DNA of 64,000 nt from Lepeophtheirus salmonis. Taxonomy: Eukaryota; Arthropoda; Copepoda; Siphonostomatoida; Caligidae. This document shows positions 46,546 to 57,854 of this stretch, piece after piece. Both the position numbers and the translations under genes were made by a program. Each line of letters opens with the position of its first letter. Positions within the stretch are counted from its first letter, which is position 1. Under the pieces are notes generated by a model that saw only the letters and a list, made by a program, of their open reading frames with translations, had not been told where the DNA came from and searched no databases. Where the stretch lies: the NCBI RefSeq assembly GCF_016086655.4, contig NC_052138.2, positions 16,678,001-16,742,000 on the forward strand, given 5' to 3'.

Positions 46546-48404
46546 GTTTATTACCAGAAAATGTAGTCCAGCTCATCATTTTGCAAAAAAAATTATAAAT
46601 TCATGAATAATTGTATGATATAACCTTCACATGGATTATATCAAAATTTGTTTTCAATTGAAGTTAAGCTTATATTTGAACAGAAAAAAAATTATAAAAG
46701 AATAAAATATCGAACAAACTTGAAAAATTACATTAAACCTATTTTTAGAAGAAACGATTTTACTACTATACCTTACCAGGAAGGGTCTGCCGTGGTTCGT
46801 ACAAAACGCGGGTTTAGCGTACCGTCTTAGCCCTAATATACATATATACATTAACTAGTGATCCATATAGAGAGTATACGGAATGACGATGTTTTACTTG
46901 AGTGCGATATTATTTAATAAGTTCCTTTCAGCTATTACAAGGTGAATTTATGTTTCTTTTTTTTTTGGCCTATTGTAATACCTTAGGATTTTCGAGTTAC
47001 CTAGCGCTGATTAATGAACGCATTGAAGTAGCTTAAATGAATATGGGTGGAGTGCAAATTGGATTTTAGCGTATTTACTGGAGAAGTTATGTTAAGTCAG
47101 AGCGTAGCTATACATTTGTAATTCCGTTCTACTCTAGCTTTTTTAGAAACAAACACCAAAACTTTACAATAAGAATCTGGTCATTCTAAATCTCACACCC
47201 TCTACGACATGTGTTACTTTTCTTACATCATCACCTTTCTGTTTCTACCCTTTAAGAGTCAAGACGTATTTATATAAATAGTTAAATTAAAATCTAATAA
47301 ACACGAGTAAAAAATCCGTAGAAATAATGACGCAGGACAAGCTATAATCATTCTATACATGCTGCATTAGCAACTCTCTATCATTTTTTTTAGTGGAGAC
47401 ATTTGCCATGCACTGGGTAGCCCACTCAAAATCTGACAAAAAATCAAAATCCTTTATGGATGAATTATATAAATTAACGGAGTTTGTCGTTTCACAACTG
47501 GCTATTCCGATGGCAAATCCACAAATTAAGCGCCTCGAGGTAGTGGCACAATTAACTGGCATACACAATAACTTCAGATAGTCTTCTAGACACATTATTA
47601 TTACCAGTAATAGATATTCCCGTAAATTACATTTAAGCCTCTTTTAACAATATTTAAACTTATGAGTGGATGATCATTTTCATTTCCTTTTAAAAATCTT
47701 TATGTTTAATATTATTACATATTTTTGAAATACCTAATATGTTATATTAATGTTCCCTCAGTTAGTGAAAATATTATTGGAATGCAAGAGTAAAAAGATC
47801 TCGTACAATTACATAACTATATACATAAAAGTCTGAAATGGTATGCTATTATATACTATAGCCAGATAAAATGCTATTTAACTGGTAGAACTTTTATAAG
47901 TGTTGTAGTTTAACCCTGACACTAGGAGGAGAAAATATAGATCTATTAATAAGAAAACCAAACTCTGTCAATAAACATTTTTTACCCTCCAGTCTCAAAT
48001 CAGTTAGAAGAAACATACTCAAGGGGTTTTAACACTTCTGTTTCTCCTAATGGAAATGAATGTTGGAGTTCTTGATATATTATGATATTAATTGTTGTTT
48101 ATTAAGTGATATTCCAGGCCAAAAATACAAGCTCTTGGCTTAAGCTCTTTTTATCAGATTCCTTGATGTGCTCTTGGGGAATAATTCGACGATGAATAGA
48201 CAGAATTCAGTGCTCATGATAAACTAATAACCCAGATTTTTTTTTACTTGGACAACAATTGTTATTGTCCATCTGCTATATATGTCATAAAAGGAAATGA
48301 TAACAATAAAACAATAACAATCGGGCAATTTATCATTCAATCTTTTTTAATTGGATTAAAATATGCAATCCCATACATCAATATAGTATTTATTAGATAT
48401 TATG
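46546..48404. other. Gene-poor stretch
   Basis: AT-rich with short frames on both strands around 47,353-47,595 that lack recognisable features. No gene supported. Confidence 0.35.
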
Positions 48405-48522
48405 TTTCGGCCAAATATCCCAAATAATTCTTCGGCAAATTTTCATTGGGCAAAATGCACATTCGCCAAATTGTTCTTCGGCGAATTGTTCATTCGGCAA
48501 AATGTTCTTAAGCTAATTGCCC
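48405..48522. repeat. 16-bp minisatellite
   Basis: Degenerate tandem copies of TTCGGCAAATTGTTCA(T) with a period near 16 bp, about six to seven units (variants TTCGGCAAATTTTCAT, TCGGCGAATTGTTCAT, TCGGCAAAATGTTCTT). Similar TTCGGC(A/G)AA-based arrays often sit inside MITEs or Helitron-like elements, but no ends were seen here. Confidence 0.75.
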
Positions 48523-50040
48523 TTGTGCAAAAAAAAAAATCCCCAATTTTCCTAGAACTGGATAAAACATCGGAGATTTCATAGTCCGAAGAAGCACGTT
48601 TCGCATACAAGATACGTTGAGCCTTTCTAATAGTTCCATTAATAACCTTTTCCTTTTTTCCAGAGTAAAAGGCTAAAAATCATCCTTTTTTATCTTATAA
48701 AAAGCAAAATGTTCCTCTAAAAGTTTGCCGATGGCGTTATAAATTTGAAGGAGCGTCTCGCGTTAAAATAGTAGATGATCGTTCGTCTCGTCCTTGGCCG
48801 GACAAAAGCCGCGTATTTTCCGTAAATTAACTTTACTCTTACTTCTAGGGTCCCTGATAGTATTTTATTCTAAAGCCATTTTTCTGATGATGATAGTAAG
48901 TAATTATGCTTTTCTTTACAGGGTAATTTATTGTCCTTCTCTCCAGGTATTTAACAAAAGGCTCCCATGTTGGAGTTTGACTGGATTTTCTAAGATCCGA
49001 CGTACTATGAAAAAACATTCAAAAACGTATCAGCAATGCAGATCTTGGAAATGGGACATAACTCCGAAAAGCTAACTTGTACTGTTCGAAGGCCATTTTT
49101 TTTTATCAGCTCACCTGAATTTACTGTTTCACCTGTATAATCAACTCAACATAAACGTATCTTCATATCACTGAGATAACCTCAGCACGATACATGATGA
49201 CATAACCTTGTATTTCTATTAACTTTGAGTGATCCCTGATCCTCATATACCAATACAGTATCAATACATATATATATATATATAAAAGGAGTATAATATA
49301 CAGGGAGCACTGTTTAAAATGAATTAAATCTCGCAAGCGTTTAGTTCAACTCATATTAAAGAAGAAAAAAAAGCGGGAAGTAGTTTATATAAAATTTAAA
49401 GAATGAAAGTAAGTTTAAATGAGGCTTAGCAAAGAGCTTAAGTACTCCCTGGCTCATCAAATCATATCTTCTTCTTTTTTCAATCTGTTGTAATTATTAT
49501 TTTATTTTTGAGGAGATTATGTCTAAGTTTTGAGTGAGTAACTACGTGTGAGTGTGTTCATCAAAAACGGAGTGTAACACCAAAGATTTGTTAGGGTGTT
49601 ATCTTAATATATTATTAAAGAAAAATTTGTATGTTCGTCGACTCCTATTAACTCCGGGCTATGCCGGAAAACCAATTTTTATATATAAATTCATACATAT
49701 TTATTATACTATCACTTTTTAAAATAATTTATACCAAAGATAGGCGATAATTCTTCTTTCAGGGGGAAATACTAACTCCACAACTACCTATTAAATAATG
49801 AATAAAAAGAAGAAAGGGCACACGCAACAACCATTTTTTTCTTTTCTAATTTTTAAAGGTAGTTCTTTCATTACAAACTACTCAACTCTACCAATATCTA
49901 ACAAAGGGGCAATGCCGTGACTTGGATTATCTTTAGAGCCTGACTAGATTGAGATGATATTTCTATTTATATAGAATAATTAGTAAATTTGAAAATAAAA
50001 AAATACTTTTTTAGCAACATTTATATTATTATTACACCCC
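48523..50040. other. Gene-poor stretch with a possible decayed coding patch
   Basis: On the minus strand 48,550-48,800 shows coherent but broken coding (IRKAQRILYAKRASSDYEI, and YNAIGKLLEEHFAFYKIKK in another frame), perhaps a dead gene or transposon; no family recognised. A (TA)n run lies near 49,267-49,284. The rest is AT-rich. Confidence 0.35.
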
Positions 50041-50328
50041 TCAGTAGTTAGCACAGGTCCGGGGCACATTTAAAAATTCACGATTGTTAAGCATAAGAAA
50101 TTCGTCAAGTAATCGCCATTCGGTAGGATTTTTTAACTCACCCGTTTTTGGAGTTGGCAATCTGAAGAGTTTCTTTTCTTTTCCTCTTAAAACCAGATAT
50201 AAGTTATCATTGATGTATGTATAAAAAAACGGAATGAACATTTGCGCGTACTCATAAAAGTTAACTTGAGGATTTTTTTCGGAATTGTAATTGTGAGTCC
50301 TTGCTGGACTCAGAATAGAATTGCAGAT
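50041..50328 (-). pseudogene. Coding-like terminal segment, unknown protein
   Basis: Reading from 50,328 after an AG splice-like site (CTGTAG), about 95 codons stay open to a stop at 50,041, with well-mixed composition: FYTYINDNLYLVLRGKEKK, LFRLPTPKTGELKNPTEWRL and LNNREFLNVPRTCANY. It looks like a last exon or the 3' end of a protein. Immediately upstream (50,345-50,455) is a copy of the three-copy dispersed repeat, with stops between, so it is probably part of a repeated, decayed element rather than a live host gene. Family not recognised. Confidence 0.45.
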
Positions 50329-50344
50329 CTACAGTAACTCTTGC

Positions 50345-50455
50345 CATATCCTTGTTCATTTATTTCGTCACAGTTCCTTGTAGCTGAACTAATGAAACGC
50401 CATGACAGCGAAGCTCCTTTCCTCCAAGACATTCTTCAAATTGTCTGTGTTACAA
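50345..50455 (-). repeat. Dispersed repeat, copy 3
   Basis: Reverse-strand copy related to 37,472 and 39,728. The coding reading DNLKNVLEERSFAVMAFH ends in a stop at the same place as copy 2. Confidence 0.65.
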
Positions 50456-51385
50456 AGTTGATTTTCGGTGTCTTTTTTTAACATGCCTAATATACAAACG
50501 ATTTTTTTCTCTAGATATAATGTTTTAAACATAAAATTTTGAATTGTAATGTAACGTTATTGCAATAATAGTGAAATAATGAAGGATAATAATTAATACT
50601 AACAAGACAGAAGGAATGCCTTCATCCAATAGCAATAGGATTCGAACTTTGATCCATCATTCTTCGATCGATAGATAATATACATATTTTATAAAATATA
50701 ATTTTTTTATCAGCAACATCATACATATTAGAAAAAGAAAAAAAACCCGCCCATTTTGCTTGAGAGCGCTCTTACATAATAATCGCCATGAAACTTGAGG
50801 GTAAGTAAACTACTAATTATTTTACTCCGAGTGCTCCCAAAAATAAATAAATTTTTGCAGTAAGTTGTGAGTAGTGTTACAAGAAGGAGCAGAAGAGAGT
50901 GTTCATTTAAACTATAAACTATTTTTTATTAAATACCTCTAAGTAAGTCCCTCAACATATATAATTTTATAACTTAATCAACCCTTTCGAAACTCTTCCC
51001 CCAACTATTATAAATATTATTTAACATTGACATAAATTATATTGATAATAACTAAGAGTCCTTGGTCAATCTGTCAATTGTCAGAATGAACTTTTGTGAC
51101 GAAGGTCTGCCTCTAAATAGTTAGTATTTGAAAAAAATATTTATTTACTTTATACGGTAGTGTTTTCTGCATTTTCTATTCCAATCGTTAACTAAACAAG
51201 CATATTGAGAAATTTAACTTTTTCTGACGTAAATTATATATGTCATGTGCAAGTTACAACTTGTATAGGCAGACTGTACATGTGACAATTTGTAGGTCTG
51301 ATAGCACCTTATTTATTTACAACATCAGTCATTTTAATTATGAACTACTAATTGATGCTATTAATTCATTTTGGTCTATTACTAT
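50456..51385. other. Gene-poor stretch
   Basis: AT-rich. Nothing recognised. Confidence 0.35.
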
Positions 51386-51537
51386 TGGTACTCTGTCAAT
51401 CCTTACTTAGGACTGAAGACTGCAGTTGTGTCCAGTTCACTCTCGATCCGGTCCAGTTCAGTTCTAAAAATTTATAAAGTTCAGTCCTAGATTATGTCAC
51501 TCAACATTATTCCTTCTTTTTTTAATCAGTTCTGGTT
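51386..51537 (+). mobile_element. Miniature TIR element family A, copy 2 (truncated)
   Basis: Shares CTTAGGACTGAAGACTG, AAAGTTCAGTCCTAGAT and TTTAATCAGTTCT with the other copies. The right half is missing. Directly after it begins TAGTGATGGGACGATTAATT, a hAT-like terminal sequence of another element that may have truncated it. Confidence 0.65.
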
Positions 51538-53111
51538 AGTGATGGGACGATTAATTGTAATGAGGAATCGGATAATCTGGTTTATTTTTATAGAATTGTC
51601 AGTGGTATCGTGAAAATTATCTTAAATTCTTATGTATTATTATTTATTATTGGTATTTAACTATTTATTACTTTTATAAGTTACAAAAAAAAAAAAAAAA
51701 TATCAATATATCCGTCAAGATATAAAAAAACGACCATGTGAATTTGTTACTTGAGTCTTATAATTTTATAAATATTGTAATAAAATAATTTATGATAAAA
51801 AATGCTGGAAAACTGAGAAGAAACAAATTGAACACAAACTAAACTTGAACAAAAGTGTTCTAAATACATGTGGTCGGTGCAGATATTGTTATTTTAGGGG
51901 AATCAGTTTTATAAAGGGATATCAAAGATCTTACTTTTGCCAAATTTGCCCTTAGAAGGTTTGCCTTGTGATTACTCGCATGGGGAAAATTCGCCTTGAC
52001 AAAAGCTCACCAGTAGAAGAATAGTCATCCTTTATTTAATGTAAATATTATTTGGAGTTGGGATACATAACATTTATATACCTAATATTTAAATAATACT
52101 AGACTCTTTAACTTTAATGATTACACTTTTAAAATATATATATATATTTTTTTTTTTTTTTAAATTATATAAATTATCTTTATTTTACCAAAAAACAATT
52201 CATATAATTTACCCTTCAAATATTTACCTACAATATGAATACATTAATAATGGCCCCTGTCTCTAAATGGTGGGGAGATTATTTACATTTCATTATATTA
52301 TATCGTTTACTTATACCTCTTTCTCATAATAAAACTGCCTTATATGCTTTAAAAGTGTTTTTAAAAGGAATGGGGAAAGTATTTCTTATGTAGCCCAAAT
52401 ATTCATATGTCGTGTACAAATCGTAACTTGTATAATCTAATTGTACAAGTTGCTACCCAAAAATGAGATGAAGAATTTAAAAAACTTTTGATAACAGTAC
52501 TGCAATAATTAAATATACTTCATGGATGTGATGTAATTGCTGACTTGTTCGAATGAAAATTACACATTGATATGAATTCTGTGTTAAATTGTAAAGTTCA
52601 AAATATGTCAACAGTTATGTTAACTACTTAATACAATAATAATTTTAATAGATTAATATGTAATGATAATGTTGATGTATAGTTGGTAATTAAAATGACT
52701 GAAGATGTAATTAATTGGCGTAATGAGATGTAAAAATTTTAGCTTGCACAATTTTGTAGCACAAGTTGCAACTTGTACACAACACATAAATTATGTATAA
52801 ATAATGTGTACTGTAGAATGTACTTACTTAACTACTGACGCAAAGGGAAAGCTTCATTCTACTTCTTGAGTAGAACAAATAACTTCATTATTATAATGTA
52901 TAATAGGGCTGGATTTATATTCAATGTACCATACGAGGGGCTAACTGAAGGGAACCATTCTAGATATATATGTAGTGCATGCCCCCTCACCAACTGCACC
53001 CATGGTACAAATAATGAAATCATTGATTAATTAAGTTGAATGTAGAGTGGTATTAGCATTCCCTTTTTTTAGATAATCACTACGCACTTTGTGTACAGCC
53101 TCATTGGTTGA
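51538..53111. other. Gene-poor stretch
   Basis: Apart from the hAT-like start at 51,538, only AT-rich sequence and short homopolymer runs. No gene. Confidence 0.35.
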
Positions 53112-53461
53112 TAGTGTTGGATCGGTCTTAAAAGACTACAGTCCGGTCCTAATAAAATTTATCGGTCCTAAACCGGTTCTTATCAGTCTTTATCTGAAAT
53201 GATGTACTTACTATGTCCTTTCAGCTGTTCCAACATAAAACTTACATTATAAATTAATAATAATTATTATACGATCTTATTTTCTTCGTTTAATTTTATA
53301 TTGTGCAATCCTAGCTATGAGTGAAGAATAGCTATAAAGATAGCTAGGACTATATGACTGAAAGGCCGACGTATCGCTTTTTCGGACCGTTGAATGGTAA
53401 AAAAGATCTGACCGATAAAAAAAACCGATTTGGCAATCAGTTTTAGACCAATCTAACACTA
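53112..53461. mobile_element. hAT-type MITE with 8-bp target duplication
   Basis: The 350-bp element starts TAGTGTTGGATCGGTCTTAA and ends AGACCAATCTAACACTA, giving inverted ends of about 20 bp with few mismatches. It is flanked on both sides by the identical 8-bp TTGGTTGA (53,104-53,111 and 53,462-53,469). An 8-bp duplication plus a TAGTGTTG-type end is diagnostic of the hAT superfamily. It is non-coding, hence non-autonomous. Confidence 0.88.
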
Positions 53462-53469
53462 TTGGTTGA

Positions 53470-53545
53470 GCCAATGAATTGTAACACTGTCTGGAGGAGC
53501 ACAAGCTCCAATCACGCAACCTGTAGTGATGAAATTTTTTGATAA
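53470..53545 (+). repeat. Inverted repeat pair, left arm
   Basis: CTGGAGGAGCACAAGCTCCA followed by ATCACGCAACCTGT pairs in inverse orientation with 53,996-54,066. It was interrupted on its left side by the hAT MITE insertion. Confidence 0.75.
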
Positions 53546-53995
53546 GAAATACCAATTGGTGAACTCATATGAACTTTGTACAATTATAAGACTATAATGT
53601 TTGTTATAGTTGTAATTTTATCTCAACATTGGTATTTTAAGTAACTCTTCCATTTTGGGATATTATTTGAAGTCCTAAAAAAATTGTTTTTTCCGCAAAA
53701 AATGGTGGATTGACCGAATGTATTCAACTCAAAAATCAAAGTAGATACATGTTAAAGGATTTTCTAACGTAAAATAACAAAATATCATCAAACTAATGAA
53801 TTTGTCCTTCAAAAATATCAAAAAGTATCAACTTCAGTTCGTGTTTGTACAAGATCATTATGTAGTAAGTTTCATTCAAATAATTAATTAATATGAAATA
53901 TTATTCTTCAGTTGATCTTTGGATTTTTAAAGATCCAAAGATCTGTAAAGTCGAGTGTATTTGCAAAATGAGTCAAATTGATTTATCTTCAAAAA

Positions 53996-54066
53996 TAATA
54001 TTTTTCACTGCAACAGGTTGCGTGATTGGAGCTTGTGCTCCTCCAGATAGTATTATAAATCATTGG
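53996..54066 (-). repeat. Inverted repeat pair, right arm
   Basis: Reverse complement of the left arm over about 70 bp (ACAGGTTGCGTGATTGGAGC and GCTCCTCCAG). CATTGGTTG recurs twice just outside (54,061 and 54,081), as at the left arm. The roughly 0.6-kb unit enclosed is probably a fold-back or TIR element. Confidence 0.75.
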
Positions 54067-54241
54067 TTGATCATTTTACGTCATTGGTTGCATGGGTACT
54101 AATATGATGCATACTAAATATATTTTTGCTGTGTAGATTCCCCCCCTCTTTCCCACATTGTGAAAGAAAAATTAATGAAATCCGCCCACGTGATCCCCTA
54201 GATAATGAAGTTTGCATGCAATCAAGGTATGCAATATCTTA

Positions 54242-54476
54242 TATTGTTAAGTCAATCCTTATTTATTTGGTATAGTCCAATATTAGGACCGGTCTTTTGG
54301 ATTGTCAGTAATACTAGAACTAATTAAAAATAGAAGAAATAAATTTGAGTAATGTCATCAGGGACCGAACTTTTTAAGTTTTTAGGGCTGAGATACAGGA
54401 CTGAACAGGAGTGGAACGAGAGTGAACTGGAGGAGAATCCAGTATTCAGTCCTAAATAAGAACTGACACAGCACTA
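54242..54476 (-). mobile_element. Miniature TIR element family A, copy 3
   Basis: Inverse orientation. Right end (read inward) TAGTGCTGTGTCAGTTCTTA; left end TATTGTTAAGTCAATCCTTA. The internal markers of the family are all present in order. Confidence 0.7.
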
Positions 54477-55384
54477 GCATGCAACTTGAAGCCCGATTAT
54501 AAGAAAAGTTCGCTATATTATTTTTTATTATTATTGACGATGGTTGAGTACTTTATTTTGCTTCTGTACTTATATCGTGTGTACGTAGGAGGATTGTGTC
54601 CTCATTGAATCCATGCTAGTAGAGGTAAGCTCGGATGATGAAATAGGAATAAGTTTACAAAATATTATAATTAGTTTTACAATCTTATTATATATTTAAT
54701 ATTATTGCACTACTTGCTGGATTAAAATCCCTCAATCTTTCAACCGGTGGTTGTCATAAATTATCCTTCCTTTCTTGGGCTAGGCTTTATTTTTCTTCAT
54801 ATATAGACATATTTCTACATAAATAGTCATGCATATAGTCATAGATAAGCTTAAATTTAAGAAACGCGTGGAGTTGTTACTTCACGCTGGGAGATCTTTG
54901 AGCTTTTAGCAAGTGTTTGACTTAGTTAATAAATCAACGGATTTAAATTAGTAGCCTCAATTATATTATATATTATTATAATATGTTGGGTTTTTATGTA
55001 GCTACTATTCCTAAATATGATTATGATAAACTATTATATTCATGGGAGCAGGCCCAAAACTTTAATTTTATAACCCACTTAACTTTTCTATATAAATATG
55101 TATTGAGTTAATACAAAAACAATTTCGAACAAAATTTCAGAATAATGCCCAGTTTATTATTTTACATCATATATCTACAGCCTAATTACATAGGTATATT
55201 TCGGCTAATTTTAGGCGTTGCATTCAAATTTCTAAGATAATTAAAGATACCCAAAAGTAATAAGTATACTTGAGAACTTTCATTTGATTTATGGGACTTA
55301 ATTTGGGCCCAATATGATCTTTCAAATTTGATAGAATTTATCAATTATTTCATCATTGTGACAATGAACTTTTGCTGATTTACG
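54477..55384. other. Gene-poor stretch
   Basis: AT-rich. Nothing recognised. Confidence 0.35.
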
Positions 55385-55500
55385 GTGCTTTTAAAGCTAG
55401 ACTCTTGGCATCCCTATAGCCCCGACTGTTCACGCCTGCAATTTGATATTTTTGCCGCCTCAAGGGGGAAGCTTTCGGGAGTTCAATGTACAACAAAAGA
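55385..55500 (+). mobile_element. Mariner fragment
   Basis: The segment with GACTCTTGGCATCCCTATAG and GGGAAGCTTTCGGGAGTTCA is a diverged copy of 57,063-57,165 in the mariner derivative below. It is a short fragment without ends. Confidence 0.6.
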
Positions 55501-56512
55501 ACAATCAGGATAATTTGTTGATAGAAATGGGAGATTATTATTTTTCAAAGATTAAAAATGTATGAAATCCAGATTTAATTGTGAGAAAAATCATTATAGC
55601 TTGCATTTGTGTTGGTAGCTCGCATATTATATTCCTTCATTCCCCACCCACCCTACATCATCATTTGAATGAAGATTACGTACAAGTTTCAAATTGTTGG
55701 TTAAGAAGATAGTATATATTAGTATGTAGTAGCGTGTAATTTGAGATGATTTTCTCAGTCCCCTGGCTCTGATTAGGCTATGATTTACTAACTCAATCTG
55801 CGTCTTATTTTTTATTACCATGTAATGTTAAGTCCATTAAAAGTTTTTTAAGATTTTTTTTTTTTTTTACAAAAAATAAGCATCATTCACACCAAAAGTT
55901 GACATTAACTAATTTAAAATCCAAGAAAAAGACTATTGGCTTTGTTGCCCGTGATTTATCTTTCTTTTCTGTCACTATAAAATAATGTATGTATAGAAGT
56001 AATGGGCTTAGGGGTTACATATTATATGCTTATCTTAATGACTATCAACAGATTGCGAACACAATAAGAGATATATTTAATTAATTCAAATATTCCTTTT
56101 TATAAGCAAACAAAACTAACAAACCTACAAATTCAATGATTTTTTTGTTACAAATATCCATTAATTAGTATACACTCATTTCCACTGTATGTACGTATTT
56201 GATTTTTCGTGACTGAGCCCTATTTAACTATGCATGTAGAATTGGGTTCATACAAATACCTACCTAGTGTAAGATATTGTTATTGATTCAAATATTGGCT
56301 CCATGTCTCTGGTCAAAAGAATATTTGTTGGGTATTGTTTAGAAGAATAAAAAATACAATAGGAGCATCATGCATGATTCATGACTATAATTTCATTATT
56401 ATTAGGAGGTACTATCCAGGGAACAGTGAAATGATAAATGAATATTCTTTACCAGTGGCGTCGCTAGCACCCCCCCTCACCACCAAAAAAACAACAACAT
56501 ATAATACAAGCC
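55501..56512. other. Gene-poor stretch
   Basis: AT-rich. A CAGTGGCGTCGCTAGCACCC motif at 56,454-56,473 resembles stretches near 42,170 and 57,490 (GCTAGCA followed by CCCCT-like sequence), a further low-copy repeat. No gene. Confidence 0.35.
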
Positions 56513-57390
56513 CCTCCGTCTAAAATCCAACATTTTTTGAAATAGCGCCTTTGTTCTATATATAAGAATATTTCGATGTACAAAACCGTTAACTTATTGT
56601 AAAGAATTATGTGAAGAAACTCTAAAAAAAAAATAAACAAGGCCAATTAATCGAGAAATGGGAGCGGCATGGCATAACCAAAAACATGGAGCAGTGCAGA
56701 GCTACAATTCTGGAGCTATCCGTGCGTGGACAATCACGATCAGAAATCTCTTAAAGTGCTGGGCTGTAACTTTTAAACTGTGTACCAGGTGACTACGAGA
56801 GGCACACCAAAAGCTTCCAAATCAAGGCCAAAGAGGCCAGAAGAATTGGCTAAGGCAGTTAAAGGCACCATTGGAGGAAGAAGAGGCAAGACGACCTTCA
56901 ATGACCTCGCTCATGAATTTGACATTAGCTAGACAAACATGCGCCACTTGGTGAAGCAAGACTTAAACATTAAACCTACAAGAGAACGCCTTGTTAGGGT
57001 TTGAAGCCTTTGGACTGAGCAATGCGTGTGACCCGGCGCAAAATCCTCAACAAGCATGAAAAGCAAGACTCTTGGCATCCCCATAGCCCGACTTTTCCCC
57101 TCTGCACTTTGATCTTTTTGGGTACCTCGAGGGGAAGCTTTCGGGAGTTCAAAGGAACAACTGAAGGCTGCCATCATCACTACTTGAGCCAACCTAGAGA
57201 CTAGCATTTTATAGAACTGCTTTGCAAATTTCCACACCAGGCTGGAACTGGTCATCAAGGTAAAAGGCGGCTATATTGATTAAGAATGTAAATAAGGTGT
57301 CCATTGATTGTATTTATGAATTAAATTTGATGATAATTAATTGAAATATAACATTTTTTTATTTTCAAAGTGTTACATTTTAGACGGAGG
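56513..57390 (+). mobile_element. Mariner-type element with TIRs, deletion derivative
   Basis: The ends CCTCCGTCTAAAATCCAACA (56,513) and, at 57,369-57,390, its inverse ending in TTTTAGACGGAGG form TIRs. Inside, the plus strand encodes an N-terminal DNA-binding region (RATILELSVRGQSRSEI; TFNDLAHEFDIS), a short RPYRR-like zone (IKPTRERLVRV) and a C-terminal RLELVIKVKGGYID. The catalytic DD(D/E) middle is mostly lost (RLFPSAL and EAFGSSKEQLKAA remain of the SPDLNP region). Stops are present throughout. Confidence 0.75.
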
Positions 57391-57635
57391 ATATATATTA
57401 AACAAATAAGCTTATATTTATATAAGTAATTATATTACGGTGTTGATAATTTTTTGGGCTAAACCATATTCCCTCCCAAATGATGAAAGCTAGCAATACG
57501 CCTACCCTGTATTATCTGTCATTTATGTTATAGGTTGCTGAGTCAGTGTTTCAAGTTTTTTTTTGTGAAATAATCACCTATTTCTATTGGTCAGTATAGA
57601 AAGCTTTTATAATTTATCTAGTAATTGAATAATAG

Positions 57636-57854
57636 TAGCGTTGTAGTTCAGTCCAGTCTTGGTAACTGTAGGACTGTTTTAGGACTGTAGTACTAGAACT
57701 GATTAAAGAAACGAAAAATAAAATTGAGTGACATTATCAAGGACCGAACTTCTTAAGCTTCTAGGACTGATATGCCGGACTGAACTGGACCGGATCAAGA
57801 CTGAACTGGCAGATACTGCTGACTTCAGTCCTAAAGAAGGAGGAACACAACACA
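57636..57854 (-). mobile_element. Miniature TIR element family A, copy 4
   Basis: Inverse orientation. Ends TAGCGTTGTAGTTCAGTCC (left) and GGAACACAACAC (right). Contains AAGGACCGAACTTCTTAAGC and TTCAGTCCTAAAGAAGG. Confidence 0.7.

Noticed and set aside
47353..47595. Overlapping frames on both strands
   Set aside because: Both are short without motifs; two overlapping antisense frames of equal quality point to chance openness.
48794..49075. 93-codon plus frame with a hydrophobic start
   Set aside because: It has no ATG start, and the hydrophobic run is explained by T-rich sequence; the opposite strand shows a more coherent but broken coding patch.
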